A stretch of DNA of 64,000 nucleotides from Acanthococcus lagerstroemiae (taxonomy: Eukaryota; Arthropoda; Insecta; Hemiptera; Eriococcidae). Positions within the stretch are counted from its first letter, which is position 1. Each line of letters starts with the position of its first letter. Location: NCBI GenBank assembly GCA_031841125.1, contig CM063107.1, positions 65,483,814 through 65,547,813 on the forward strand, written 5' to 3'. The position numbers and the translations under genes were made by a program. Below, one piece after another: positions 33,950 through 44,892 of this stretch. The notes below the pieces were generated by a model that saw only the letters and a list, made by a program, of their open reading frames with translations, had not been told where the DNA came from and made no database searches.

Positions 33950-35785
33950 GTGATAATATGCAGGAACACTGATACGCTCCTGCGGGATCGCTGATACACT
34001 CCTACATCAGTACTGATACACTTGTAGGGCAGCACTGATATACTCGTTTGGCAGTTACTGATACACTCGTGAGGCAGTACTCACACACTTGTGCTGCAGC
34101 AGCACTGATACATTTGCAAGGCTGCAGTGATACGCTCATGCTGCAGCATTAATATGCTTTTACAGTAGCACTGATTGATACACTTGTGCAGCCGGGGGCG
34201 CAATCAGAACTTTCTTTTGGTGGGAGCTGGAATTTGAAGAAGAAAAAATAGGCAGGGGTAAAAGCTCGATTCGGTGCCTGCCTGATTTAGTTCTTACCTA
34301 TTTTCATGAGCTGTAAATTGGTACAAGCCTACGACGACGCTATGTAACCGCATAAGGCCATCGGCATCAATTTTTTTTGTTTCAGAATTAATTTTGAAAA
34401 AATTTTGAAGATTTTTTGTTTTGGTTTTAGGAGGATAACTTTTTAGCCCCTTCTTGGTTGCTCCCTTGTAGTGCAGCATTACTGGTACACTCGTGCAGTA
34501 GCAATACCACATCTGTGTGGCAGTACCAATGTACTCGGATGGCAGCACTGATATGCTTTTGCAGTAGAACTGATACACTTGTGCAGCAGCATTAATATTA
34601 TGCTTGTGCGGTAGCTCTGATTTGCTTCTGTGGTAGCACTGATGCGCTCCTGCATCAGCTCTGTTTTACTTGCAAGGCATCATTGGTATGCTTTTGTAGT
34701 AGCACTGATATGCTTTTGCAGTAGCACTGATGTACTCGTGTTGCAGCGCTGGTACACTCATGTAGCAGCACTTGTATGGCAGTATGATACACTTATGCAG
34801 TGGCACTGATACACTTGTGCAGAAAACTTGTGCAGCAGCACTGATATGCTCGTGCAATAGCTCTGATTTGCTTGTGTGGTAGCACTGATGCACTCCTGCA
34901 TCAGCACTGATGCACTTGCAAGGTAGCACTGTTGCGCTTGCAAGACCACAGTGATATGCTCATGCTGCAGCATTAATATGCTTTTGCAGTAGCACTGATT
35001 AATGTACACTTGTGGACCCGGGGACGCAACCAGAACTTTCTTATAATGGGGGTTAAAATTTGATGAAAAAAAAACTTTGGCAGGGGTGAAAGCTTGATTT
35101 AGTGCCTACCTCATTTGGTTCTTATCAATTATCATGAGCTGTAAATTAGTACAAACCTACAACGCTATGTAACGTTTGAAAAATTTCAGTTTGTTGTTGT
35201 TGTTGTTGTTGTTGTTTTTTTTTGGGGGGGGCTATAGCCTTTTACCTCCATCGTTGGTTGCTCCCTTGTAGTGCAGGAGCATGGTACACTCGTGCGGTAG
35301 CAATACCACATCTGTGCGGCAGTACCAATGTACTCGGATTGCAGCACTGATATGTTTTTGCAGTAGCACTGATACGCTAGTGCAGTAGCTCTGATTTGCT
35401 TCTGTGGTAGCACTGATGCGCTCCTACATCAGCTCTGTTTTACTTACAAGGCAGCCGTGATATGCTCATGCTGCAGCACTGATATGCTTTTGCAGTAGCA
35501 CTGATGTACTCGTGTTGCAGCGCTGGTGCACTCATGCAGCAGCACTAATATACTTTTGTGGCAGAATGATACACTTATGTGGTAGCACTGATGTACTTGT
35601 GCAGTAGCACTGATACACTTGTGGTAGCTTTGATATGCTCGTGTAGTAGTACTAATATGCTCATGCAGTAGCACTGATATACTTTTGCAGTAGCACTGAT
35701 ATGCTTGCGAGGCAGCATTGATACTGCTTATGCAGCGGCACTGATACTGCCTGTACAGTAGCACTGACACTCCTTTAAAATAACG
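33950..35785. repeat. Minisatellite with 22-base unit and higher-order duplication
   Basis: The unit is close to GCAGTAGCACTGATATGCTT plus two bases. Degenerate copies fill 33950-34190, 34465-35015 and 35270-35785. Two spacers (about 34196-34460 and 35016-35270) are themselves related: both carry AACTTTCTT, GGCAGGGGT(A/G)AAAGCT, CATGAGCTGTAAATT and AACGCTATGTAAC. The whole therefore looks like a higher-order repeat of about 820 bp on top of the 22-base unit. On the minus strand the unit has no stop in any frame, which explains the long Cys/Tyr/Ser-rich open frames there. The second spacer ends in a GTT run (35193-35217). Confidence 0.85.
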
Positions 35786-35789
35786 CAAT

Positions 35790-37435
35790 AGCTATTCTGT
35801 CCTTTCCTTTTCCTGATTGAAAAGTCACGTGGTATGCTGTGAGCGTCAGTATGGTTGGTTAAAGATACGCCTGGTTTCTAATAATATTACTCCTATATAA
35901 CGCCTTGAAGAACGATCAAGTCTACCCAGCCCAACGTCCCTCGAGCTTTACATCCAGTCTAAACATAAGACCCCTTTGCTAACAGTTAGGTGTTCGGCAA
36001 ATTTCATTACTCCGCATTCCGGTCGCGTATATACACGGTCAAAAAACTATTTCAAGCCTTGAAATACGGAGCTCCTAAACTGCCACTTCTGAAATATGAC
36101 CGTCAATGCCGTCGCTTCGAAGATCGCTTAGTCGGAAGAAGTTGGTAATAATAATAATAGACTAGAATTTAGAATATGCAGTCGCAAAAGGCGAGGATAC
36201 AGAGAGACCCTCCGGTGGATTTGCGATTCCAGTCGAGTGAACAAGAATACAGCAGATAAATCATAGAACATTGCTCGGTGCGTTCGTCTCACTGTTACCA
36301 AATACTTTTTGGCTGCAGATGGGTTGTTTGTACTGTCACTCCTTCGTGTGTAACGCGTTCTTCTGTATTATTTCAGAGGCTAACCGTGTCTAAATCATCG
36401 TTCGCCCAACGGAATCAAAGGAGCATGTTTCATTTCATTATCAACCAGCCAAGCTTAAAACGTTATGTGTGTCCGCTTTTTTTCTTCTTTGCCATTTTTT
36501 ATACACGCTCCCCTCGTTGAAAACTTTGACAATAGGTAAGGAAGTACTCGTGTCGGGGTGATGATTCGAAAGGAAAAAAAAATCAACGCGCTTGTTTATA
36601 TCGCTAATTTATTTTTAAAATTAAACGATCAACGTCTAAATAAGTCGTAAATCATTGTCGGGTGTTTGGCGATCCATTTTTATCGCTTTTTAACTTTCCC
36701 AGCGTGCACAACTTTTGCTATAAATGTATACGTGTACTAGGTCTACTGTAAGAGCTTACAATTTTGTTAATTGACCGGATAGTCCGTCGCTATGGTAACG
36801 TTTATAACCAAAAGCTGGTAAATAAACGCGACGATAACTTTTACACAAAGCACGATCTATTGGCATTGTTAATCGGGACTTTCGATGCGACCAATTCGAC
36901 TGTGCTCTGCTATGCTGTGTAGTATACTGCCTGGGTGCAGTTGTGTGATTAGAAGTAATCGTTTTGTTGGCCGTCAGTAATGGCGGAGATTTAGAAAACC
37001 GGGAATCGTACCGAGCTTTTTGGAATCGAGCAATGTAACTCGACCAGAGACAGGGCTGACGCGAACAAGTTTTTTTGGGGTATAGATCGCAAATACTCCG
37101 ATTAAGATTTTAAAAAACATACACCAAAATATCAACTACTCTTATGGAGCAATTCATATACTGGACTGCTTTTTGGATACTGGCTGGGTGTCTCTCTATT
37201 GAAATTTATGTCCAGAAAGTTTATGCCAAATTTTGTGTACGAAAATATCGATTAAGTGAAGCTGAACTTGCCTATTCTATGTCCGCACGGAAAACCACAG
37301 TAGTGGGCTTGATCAAAATGTTTAAACTCATGCTGGCCGCACTTAAAAATAAGAAATACCAGATAACTTTATCAGAATAATAAACCTGCTGCACAGCGGT
37401 TTGAAAGCTAGAATAATAACAGACTTGAACACATA
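35790..37435. other. No gene recognised
   Basis: Single-copy-looking, moderately CpG-bearing DNA at 35880-37050. The open frame at 37144-37380 (78 codons) has no recognised family. A G/C-run patch at 37460-37500 resembles MITE interiors. Confidence 0.4.
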
Positions 37436-37519
37436 GGCGCAAATATGTGGGGGCTTGGGTGGGCTTAGTCCCCCAAACTTATAAATAGCCCCCCAAACAC
37501 TGAAATATTACCAAAAGAA

Positions 37520-37698
37520 ATGATGCGGGGAGGCGCCCCCAGTAAGTATACCAAGTTCCTTTTAGGGCTTGGCAGGAAACATGCAAGGCTCATGGTCGGG
37601 CTACTAACTAGTCATGGGGCCGCAAAACACATGTGGTATAAAATAGGAGTGGTGAAAAGCGGCTCCTGTAGGTACTGTGGAGAAGAGGAAGAAACCTC
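37520..37698 (+). pseudogene. R1/I-like LINE C-terminal fragment
   Basis: The frame reads GGAPSKYTKFLLGLGRKHAR, then LMVGLLTSHGAAKHMWYKIG and SGSCRYCGEEEETS. A LVGLLTGH... motif followed by a C-x2-C knuckle and GEEEET is typical of the region after the RT/RNase H part of arthropod LINEs. It breaks exactly at an inserted MITE (37699-37923). Sequence after the MITE up to the GAAT run near 38158-38170 may be the LINE's 3' end, since short tandem tails of this kind end many LINEs. Confidence 0.7.
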
Positions 37699-37923
37699 CA
37701 GGATGGCCATTTTTCTGGAAATTCTGAAAGTCAGAGAAAAGTCAGGAAATTCTGTGAGACCTGAAAAAGTCAGGAAATTTTGAAAGTATTGTACAATTTT
37801 CTGTCAGACTCAATTGAACATTTTTTTTTAAAATAATTTGTTTGTACGAAAAAGTTGGAAAATGGCCTGGAAAAATCTGGAAATGTCTGGGAATTTCATC
37901 TTCGGAAAAACATAGACACCCTG
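37699..37923. mobile_element. CAGGGTGTCTA-ended short element, copy C
   Basis: Left end CAGGATGGCCATTTTTCTGG, right end (minus strand) CAGGGTGTCTATGTTTTTCC. The interior is built of AAAGTCAGGAAATT and TGGAAAA-type motifs. It separates the LINE frame EEEETS from the following text. Flanks AACCTC and AACTTC could be a short target duplication. It shares only its termini with copies A and B. Confidence 0.6.
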
Positions 37924-38269
37924 AACTTCGATCCATATCACATGTCCATGACCAACAATAGCCGGGACAAGACGCGAAGGAATGGGACTAGAGTATTCAA
38001 CACCCAGTGGAGTCAAAGGGACAGAGCTCATAGTAAAATTCTCAGTTTGGCTATAAAAGTGAGGCTCTGAGCTGATCCTTAACAACAACTTGAGGAATAA
38101 TGCAATGGACTACAAAGTCTGAGCACTCGACGCATACAGCACCACCTCACACACACATGAATGAATGAATGGGTTAGAGTTTTCCTTCTCACTGCCGAAG
38201 AATGTGCAGCCCAGTTCGCTTACTAGCCACGTGTGCCCCTTCCGGCGGATCCAGGGGCGTTAGAAATAT

Positions 38270-38594
38270 GGTATCCACCCCTTTTGATTAACATAACGAC
38301 ACTAAATTCAAAATTATACCCGTGTTTTACGACGTTGAATAAGATGTCCGCGATGTGCACACGCACAGTACCAGTCTTCTGGTGGTAACACGCCCTGCGA
38401 TTGTAATGCTTTGTTCGTGTGAACTGGCGGGGGTTACAGGACGCTCTATGTTTTCATCTCGATTGATACTGTTGTCACTGGGTTTGCTAGGATGCTAGTA
38501 AAGGTATTCGAATATCACTAGTTCTCCGGCGTTGGCGGGACTTGAAACCGAGATGCAAGGATTGCGAAGCGGGCACGTTACCATTTGGCCACGC
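38270..38594 (-). mobile_element. tRNA-derived SINE
   Basis: The minus-strand head from 38594 reads GCGTGGCCAAATGGTAACG. TGGCCAAATGG fits the pol III A-box, and GTTTCAAGTCC (minus strand of 38538-38548) fits the B-box with one mismatch. The boxes start 43 bases apart, as in a tRNA, and the outer ends (GCGTGG / CCAACGC) can pair as an acceptor-like stem. The anticodon arm does not pair well, so this is not a working tRNA gene. A G+C-balanced body of about 250 bp follows; its 3' limit is uncertain. Confidence 0.65.
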
Positions 38595-38599
38595 AGAAT

Positions 38600-39990
38600 T
38601 TAAATTGACTAAAAATAGATGTGTGTAGTATTTTTACACTGGCCAAACGTATCCAGCGAAGTAAGGGGAGGAGGAATCCGCAAAAATGGCGCCTAGGACA
38701 ACTGCCCAGTCTTCCCTCTGAGAAATCTGGCATTGGGCGGAGAACTCAGTGTACACGAAGTGATCAAGTCCATTTTCTTGTCGTGAAGATTATCCTATAA
38801 CTGTGATTACCTCGGCTGTTGATCAACAAAGTCTGTCACTGCAAGAAAATAAGCTTCACCACTTTTTGCACCGATGAGCCTTTCACGAGGCCCCCTTCGT
38901 TTGCCCAACAATACTCAAACAATGAGTGAATAAAAATGGCGAGTAGACTTCTAACAAACTTCTTTCTTTAAATAGTCAAAAGATTTTACCAGCAGAGAGG
39001 TTTTTCCAATTAAAATGCATTTTGTATGCGGAGCGGGAGGAGCGGCGACCTCCTCCAATCGCTGCTGGCGTTGACTTTTTCTATTATTTTTGCTTCTCGA
39101 AAATGAATCGCATTTACTGTGTGGGTGGCTACATGCTGATTTGAGACGCTGCTGTTAAAAATGGCTGGAGAGGTAAAACTCGGTCTGCATCGTGGGCAGT
39201 GTACATAATATATTGGGGATACAGTCGACGCCGAAGTTAGGCCCACGTTATAAATTACACAAATCAAATTATGAAAGTATTTCAATTTGCGCAAATCAAC
39301 GAAGGTCAATACGAGGTAATTAGAGAACAAACGAAGTTCACTAACGGCGGAGTGTTATATCGAAGCACATTGTACAAATGGAAAGGGTACAAAAGAGCGG
39401 AAAATCGGCAGGAAGTCGATGAATTGCACTTCGGGCGGCGGTTGGATACACACGGGCACCATATTAATGACCGCACCATAGATGTGCGAAGCGCAATTAA
39501 CAATTGCAAACATACAGAGAATGATGGAAAAGGGCTACAAATTGAGATTGGGACCTCCCGGAGCTGACAAAAACCTGGTGTACGCCGTTTTCCAATAGTC
39601 TCCGGTCTCTCGCACACGCCTGTGCAACACCGCCGAGCTCGTTTCTCGCTTTTGGACATTTTCTACTTTACTTTACACGTACATGTATTATACATATGTG
39701 TCTACGTGTAACGTGTAACCTTCTCTCTGCTTCGAAAATTAATGCAAACGCAATTACATCAATTTGTACGCGTTTAAGGGATTACGAAACCAAATTAATA
39801 TTCGGCCGACGTTTTGCTATTGTCAGGCAATATCACAGCTTGGATTCTTGCTTTCGCCATATTACCGGCCACAAAAGTAATGCCGAGAATGCAATTTCGT
39901 ATAGCATGCGGAAAAAGTCATTTATTAAGCGCTTGGACTTCTTTTTTTCATTCCGATTTTTGTACTCTTTCGGTCTACAGTTGACACGTA
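38600..39990. other. No gene recognised
   Basis: Single-copy-looking DNA with open frames at 39271-39567 and 39696-40061, and on the minus strand at 39306-39659. None has a recognisable motif or convincing splice-bounded structure. Confidence 0.4.
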
Positions 39991-40419
39991 AAGTGCCATG
40001 TCACCTACTGGTGGGTGACACTCAAGTTTATAAATCGGTACACATTTGCGATGCCTCGTAAAAAGAAAACGTGATAGGAAGAAATTAATGATGATAAAAG
40101 TTGTTCTTCACCGATATATTGCGTTTCTGCATCATAACATTGTCACCCACTGGTGGGTGACAGCCGAATTTTTTATCACCAGCAGAAAAGGGCGCCTCAA
40201 ATTTCGAATCACAAAAAGGTTTCTAAGTTATTGAAATGCACTTTCGGCTGTGTTCGGACATTGGGAATATTCGTAATGCGTTTCCGCATCATAATATCGT
40301 CACCCACCGGTGGGTGACAGCCGAATCGTTTATCACCAGCATAGAATTATTGCACTTCAAATTTCGAATCAAACAAAGGTTGTTAAGTTACTATGCATTG
40401 GAATGCACTTTATGCTATG

Positions 40420-41495
40420 CAGTGTTGTCAATAAAAATTTTATCTCTATGCTAGATTGAAGTAAAATCTGTGCTAGGTTATTCTAGAAAGCCAAAAATAA
40501 TAATAATAATAATAATAATAATAATTTTTAAAAAAATGCTTAATTTATTATGCCAATATTTTTCTATAATCTTTGGAGGTCCAAGTTGCAATCAAATTGT
40601 TTTCAAAGACCGCTCGTTTTTTTCTGCGGATTTTGTAGGCGAAAAATTGTGCTAAATTATGCCAAAATGTGAAAAAATTCTACCAAAAAATTATGCTAAA
40701 GTTTTCTTTTGGTTACCAAGCCATGCCCATAAGCTTTGTAGTCAAAATAAAAATAAAAAAAAGATTCAGCTACAGTGTTTTCTGCTATCCTTAAGGTTCA
40801 TTTTCTCAACACCAAAATAACTACAGACTATCCTTGAAAAAATGTAGGCGTTAATTTTTTTTTTAAATCAAAAAGGGCATTAGTTTCGTATATTTTGCAT
40901 ACTCTCTAAGTTGATTTTTTATCGAATTCGTCAATTCGTGCATGTTAATATTCCTCAGACTGTATCTATATCCGCTATCCCCGAAAAGAAGACCTTAATA
41001 ACTATTACTGTTAGATCTTTTTTCCTAGATATTTCGTGTAACAGTGATTAATGATATGATTGATGATAGTGATGATTGGTGAACAGGGTCATTGTATAGA
41101 TTACCGGGTACAGATTATGCCAAGTAATTGGGATGTTAACCTCACCTAGGTAGCGCTAGTATCGTGGTATGGTGATAATGGCGAGAACAATTGATAAGAA
41201 TTCATAAGGGGGATGATTTCGTGAAATCATCGCCCTTATGTACTTCATCACCTCGTTATTACCGGCAAGGATACCAACTTCGGAAACTCGGGTTAACATC
41301 CCAATTAATGGTTCGAAGTTCAACCGTTTGTGGTATGGAGTGCTGACTGCGGATTATTAAAAAAAATATATATTATGCTAAATTTTGGAAAATTATGCCG
41401 AGATTGAAATAGATTATGCCAGCAGTTATGCTAATGCTAGATCCGAAAATCGTGGTGCTAAATGGACTTCGAATTACGATAAATTGGCAACACTG
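40420..41495. mobile_element. Non-autonomous hAT-type element, about 1.08 kb
   Basis: Left end CAGTGTTGTCAAT, right end (minus strand) CAGTGTTGCCAAT. The flanks ATGCTATG (40412-40419) and GTGCTGTG (41497-41504) match at 6 of 8, and the undisturbed tandem unit (GCACTTTCGGCTGTGTTCGG at about 40218) shows that this is one duplicated target. The interior is AT-rich with repeated TTATGC(T/C)A words and an AAT microsatellite (40497-40525). A foldback MITE is nested at 41127-41305. Confidence 0.75.
41127..41305. mobile_element. Foldback MITE nested in the hAT-type element, 179 bp
   Basis: ATTGGGATGTTAACC at the left and its complement at the right, with TA at both flanks. The arms remain complementary with mismatches up to a central ATAAGG(G)GGATGATTTC / GAAATCATCGCCCTTAT hairpin. 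The pattern (all-inverted-repeat, TA duplication) suits a Tc1/mariner-type MITE, but the superfamily is not certain. Confidence 0.65.
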
Positions 41496-41650
41496 CGTGC
41501 TGTGTTTGGGTATTGAGAATATTCGTGGTCCATTATTGTTTGTTGTTCTCAGACTTTATCTAATAGAAAAAAAAAATCATTTTATCTGTAGTAATTTTGC
41601 GGAAGATTTCAAGAAGTGTAACGCTCGTCGCTTTTTATTCACCTGTTATC

Positions 41651-43405
41651 CTCAAGATTGATGGGGTGTCTTTTGGGGATCCCGTATTTTCATTTTCATC
41701 TTTCCCCGTTATATTCTAACCGATCTACAGTTTCTTTTTTAACTATACTTTTTTTCTCAAAATTTTTAAACGGTCGGGCTCATGGGAGTCCCATTAGGCT
41801 AGGGCACCGATCTCCTGCCAAGAAATCTTGGACACGCTTTTGGGATCTCGCAAACAAAGTTTCAGCCATCCACATTTTCTGCAATCCTCGCTACCGCTAT
41901 TTTACAGAACTCTCAGTGTCACTGTTTTGGACGCGATACTAAAAAATATCTCGGCATACCATTTTAAATATTCGCTTAAAATACTGCGATACAAATTCCC
42001 GAATGTCTTCACCTCTTCCCTGACCAATTCCGCCCCACCCCATGTTTTGATATTTGTCAGATTGATCTTAAGAGCAGTCCTGAAGACGCATGTGTACGAG
42101 AGTTGAGAGACTCAGGTAAACTCATGGGAGTCGATCACTCTCTTCTTGTAAGAGTACATAATAAACAAGACTAGAGAACCTACATTTGGGACTCAAAAAA
42201 AACCAGGAAGCCTTTCCAAACACGGGTAGCGACAAAGTAATCGAAGACGCGAGGAGACTTCTTACAAAGTTGACACGATACAATATCTCGGTGTTTGTTA
42301 GCTTAAATCGGTGAAATCTAGAAACCAGTTGGCAAGACTGCGAAAGTAAAGATCCTTTGGCGGGTTTTAAAGAGTATTCTTGCCCACTGAGTCTTTATTG
42401 GTTTTGGTTCAGCCAGTGTATTCTTATTACAATTTAGAATTATATTTACATGACCAGCTTCTACCGCCACTTCCCTTGTCTTTTGGCAAAAGCCTTCAGC
42501 TTGCCTCATTCTTATTGCATGCTACTTTGTGGTAGAAACTATTTCTGAGGAATATATCGAATTCGTCCTGCTATGTTATCTTTTGTCTGCCTTTGCTTCT
42601 TTTGCGGTGGAAGGGCTGCCAAAAAGTGGCTTGGTATGTCTATCTGGTATCTCATAATCGGGCAATATGGCCGATCTAGTTTCATTGCTCTTCACCTTAA
42701 GACTTGAATCAAAATTATTCACCCAGCCCTATTCTCAGACTCTTCTTGTTGAGAATTGTCAGGAACACTAATTGAAAATGAATAAGAAGACTGAAGTCTA
42801 AACGAAACTGCTAAAGACAATTTTAAAATGCAAAAAAATTGGAAAAAGGCACAGAGAACATTCAAAAGGATTATAGCAAAGACAGATATGAGGACTCTTC
42901 TCAGAGTCGAAATGTGTCGAAAAGAGTTGCGACGAATGAACAACTCCGAAGAAACTCTCCTCCGATACGAAGGAAGCACAGCCCAAGTATGTCTGTGTGG
43001 GAGGGGGCACCGCCACGCGCCGGTCATGTCGATTTCCACCAATGTGCGAGTTATAATTATTTTTTAGGCGTACCTGATGGGGAACGAAGCGTCGGCGTCG
43101 CATTCGGACTATGAATTCGAACTCAACGGCTAAAATTGAGTTGGATTAAGTGGTCAACTCACTTTTTAATTTGAAAATTTTCCCGACTTTACATCGGAAT
43201 GTAAATTCTAAAATTTCAAAATTATATAGGAAATGGAGATTTTTTTAAATATTTATTTATTTAATTTTTTTTTAAATCTACAAATTGCTCACTTCTATGG
43301 GATTTTTACATCTTGTTTCTCGTCTCATGGAAGTGGCGAGTTCTTTTTGCTTGTAATTATTCCTTAAGCTTTAAGGGAATAGGTATATCTTAAAAATAAT
43401 ACAAT
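41651..43405. other. No gene recognised
   Basis: Open frames around 42719-43114 on both strands carry no recognised motif. GCATTCGGACTATGAATTCG and CTCAACGGCTAAAATTGAG at 43100-43145 match the satellite units of 50320-50750, so one stray unit probably lies at 43075-43230. Confidence 0.4.
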
Positions 43406-43810
43406 ATCCCCATTAACCAGATTGACACGATTTTGACATCAAAAATGCGCATTATTGATGTCACATTGACGCGTGAAATTGACATCTGTATTGACGCAAT
43501 ATTGACGTCTACTAGACATCCAAAAACGTCCGCCCTTTTGACAGGTTTTTTGATGCATTTTTGATGCATTTTTGACACCAATATTGGGTCATTAAAATAT
43601 TTGATGTATTTTTGATACTAAATTGATATCAATATTCATGTGATAGTTGACGGACATTTGACGTCAAAAATTGGTCAATTCTAATTTTGACATATTTTTG
43701 ACACTATATTGATGTCAATATAGAGGAAATTTTTGACATCCACTAAGCAACGTCAAAAAAATGTGTAGTAAAACCTTTCAATTCTGATCTCTTTTTGACG
43801 TGATGTACAT
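43406..43810. repeat. Left terminal TGACATC-type repeat array
   Basis: TTGACATC, TTGACGTC, TTGATGTC and TTTTTGACA words recur every 15-30 bases. It begins at the terminal ATCCCCATTAACCAG and fades near TTTTTGACGTGATG at about 43805. Confidence 0.75.
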
Positions 43811-44530
43811 AATATCTACAGATTTGTTAACAATGTTTATTGAAAATAAAGCTTTTTAAAAATAAGTCTGGGGTAAAAAAATCCCCCGCCAAAAAAAATG
43901 CACAAAATACATTATTGTAGGTAAATTAATACATGTATTAAATGAAAATAGTTACAGTAATTGGGATACTCAAAACTTAATAATATGGGATTCAACTTAC
44001 TCACAAGTGCGAACATGTATGTATGTAAAGAAGAAAACAAAAACGAATACACTAGCGGGCTTGAATGGCGAAAAAAGAAGAGAATATTAAAATAATGAGT
44101 CCATTAATAAGATAAGAATGAAAAAAATAGAGTCTCTGAATGGCAGATAAAGAGAGGGTAGGTAATAAAATGTTAAAAATAATTATCCCCACTAAATTAC
44201 GTTAAGCGATGATATTAATAATACAAATATTATGGTCAAATAGGAACTGGAACAACATATTATTAATACTTAGAAGCGATGAATTTTTGATTGGAAGTAA
44301 CAGCCTATATGTAGCGCTTTAGTTACCCATCACATCATCAGTAGTCTTATCAAAAGTCAATAGAGCGGACTGAAGCTCTTTATCACAATGGCTGTAATCA
44401 TTGTGGTGCGTACACTGAGAAAAATCAATTGCTATCCCATTCTCAGTGTTAGTATTATTCATGTTAGAAGTGATGAGGTTATATCTGGTGCATCAATGAT
44501 ACCTAAACAAAGTTCACAATTGAAATAATT
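43811..44530. other. Interior of foldback-like element, no gene
   Basis: AT-rich, no recognised coding block. It lies downstream (minus-strand sense) of the decayed gene and could contain its 3' untranslated region. Confidence 0.35.
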
Positions 44531-44541
44531 ATAATTAAGAA

Positions 44542-44760
44542 CAGTGGCGAATCTAGGAATTTTCCAAGAAGGGTGTTTTGGAAATTAAACTTTTTCCACC
44601 TCCGCCCCCTAAGAAACCAAGATGGATGTCATTTTAAATAGTTTCTGAAGACAGGTTTCATAATGTGATTAAATCGCTTCAAAATGAACATTATAGACAG
44701 GGATGCTCAATCGCAATGTCCCCCCCCCCATTTTTCAGCCCAAGGATAGATCTGCCACTG
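44542..44760. mobile_element. hAT-type MITE nested in the foldback-like element, 219 bp
   Basis: Left end CAGTGGCGAATCTAGG, right end (minus strand) CAGTGGCAGATCTATCC. Flanks ATTAAGAA (44534-44541) and ATTAACAA (44761-44768) differ at one base of eight. C-run interior and size match the other short hAT MITEs of the window. Confidence 0.85.
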
Positions 44761-44892
44761 ATTAACAAACTTCTAAGAATGGGGATGGTGTAAGAATCTA
44801 ATTATTGCAGGTTATGTCAAACAAAATTGAAATTTGAAAATAGTTGACTTTATAATTTATCTTTGTTTCCCAGTACAATGACTTTTTGTGAT

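Larger units (their letters stand above)
40003..41650. repeat. Tandem repeat (about 158 bp unit) with 20-base palindrome, split by insertion
   Basis: The palindrome GTCACCCACYGGTGGGTGAC occurs at about 40141 and 40299, with a diverged copy (CACCTACTGGTGGGTGAC) at 40002. Each full unit also carries TGCGTTTCYGCATCATAA, ACAGCCGAAT, TTATCACCAGCA, CAAATTTCGAATCA and AATGCACTTT...GCTGTGTT.GG. The second full unit is cut at GCACTTTATGCTATG; its continuation GTGCTGTGTTTGGG...TTGAGAATATTCGT resumes at 41497, after a 1.1-kb inserted element. Confidence 0.8.

Noticed and set aside
34294..35788. Several minus-strand Cys/Tyr-rich open frames as secreted proteins
   Set aside because: They are translations of a 22-base satellite with no stops in any frame; no signal peptide and no start context.
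37144..37380. 78-codon plus-strand frame upstream of the LINE fragment
   Set aside because: No recognised motif; not continuous with the LINE frame that follows.
38523..38594. Functional tRNA gene
   Set aside because: Boxes are good, but the anticodon stem does not pair and the acceptor stem needs a bulge; a SINE head explains it better.
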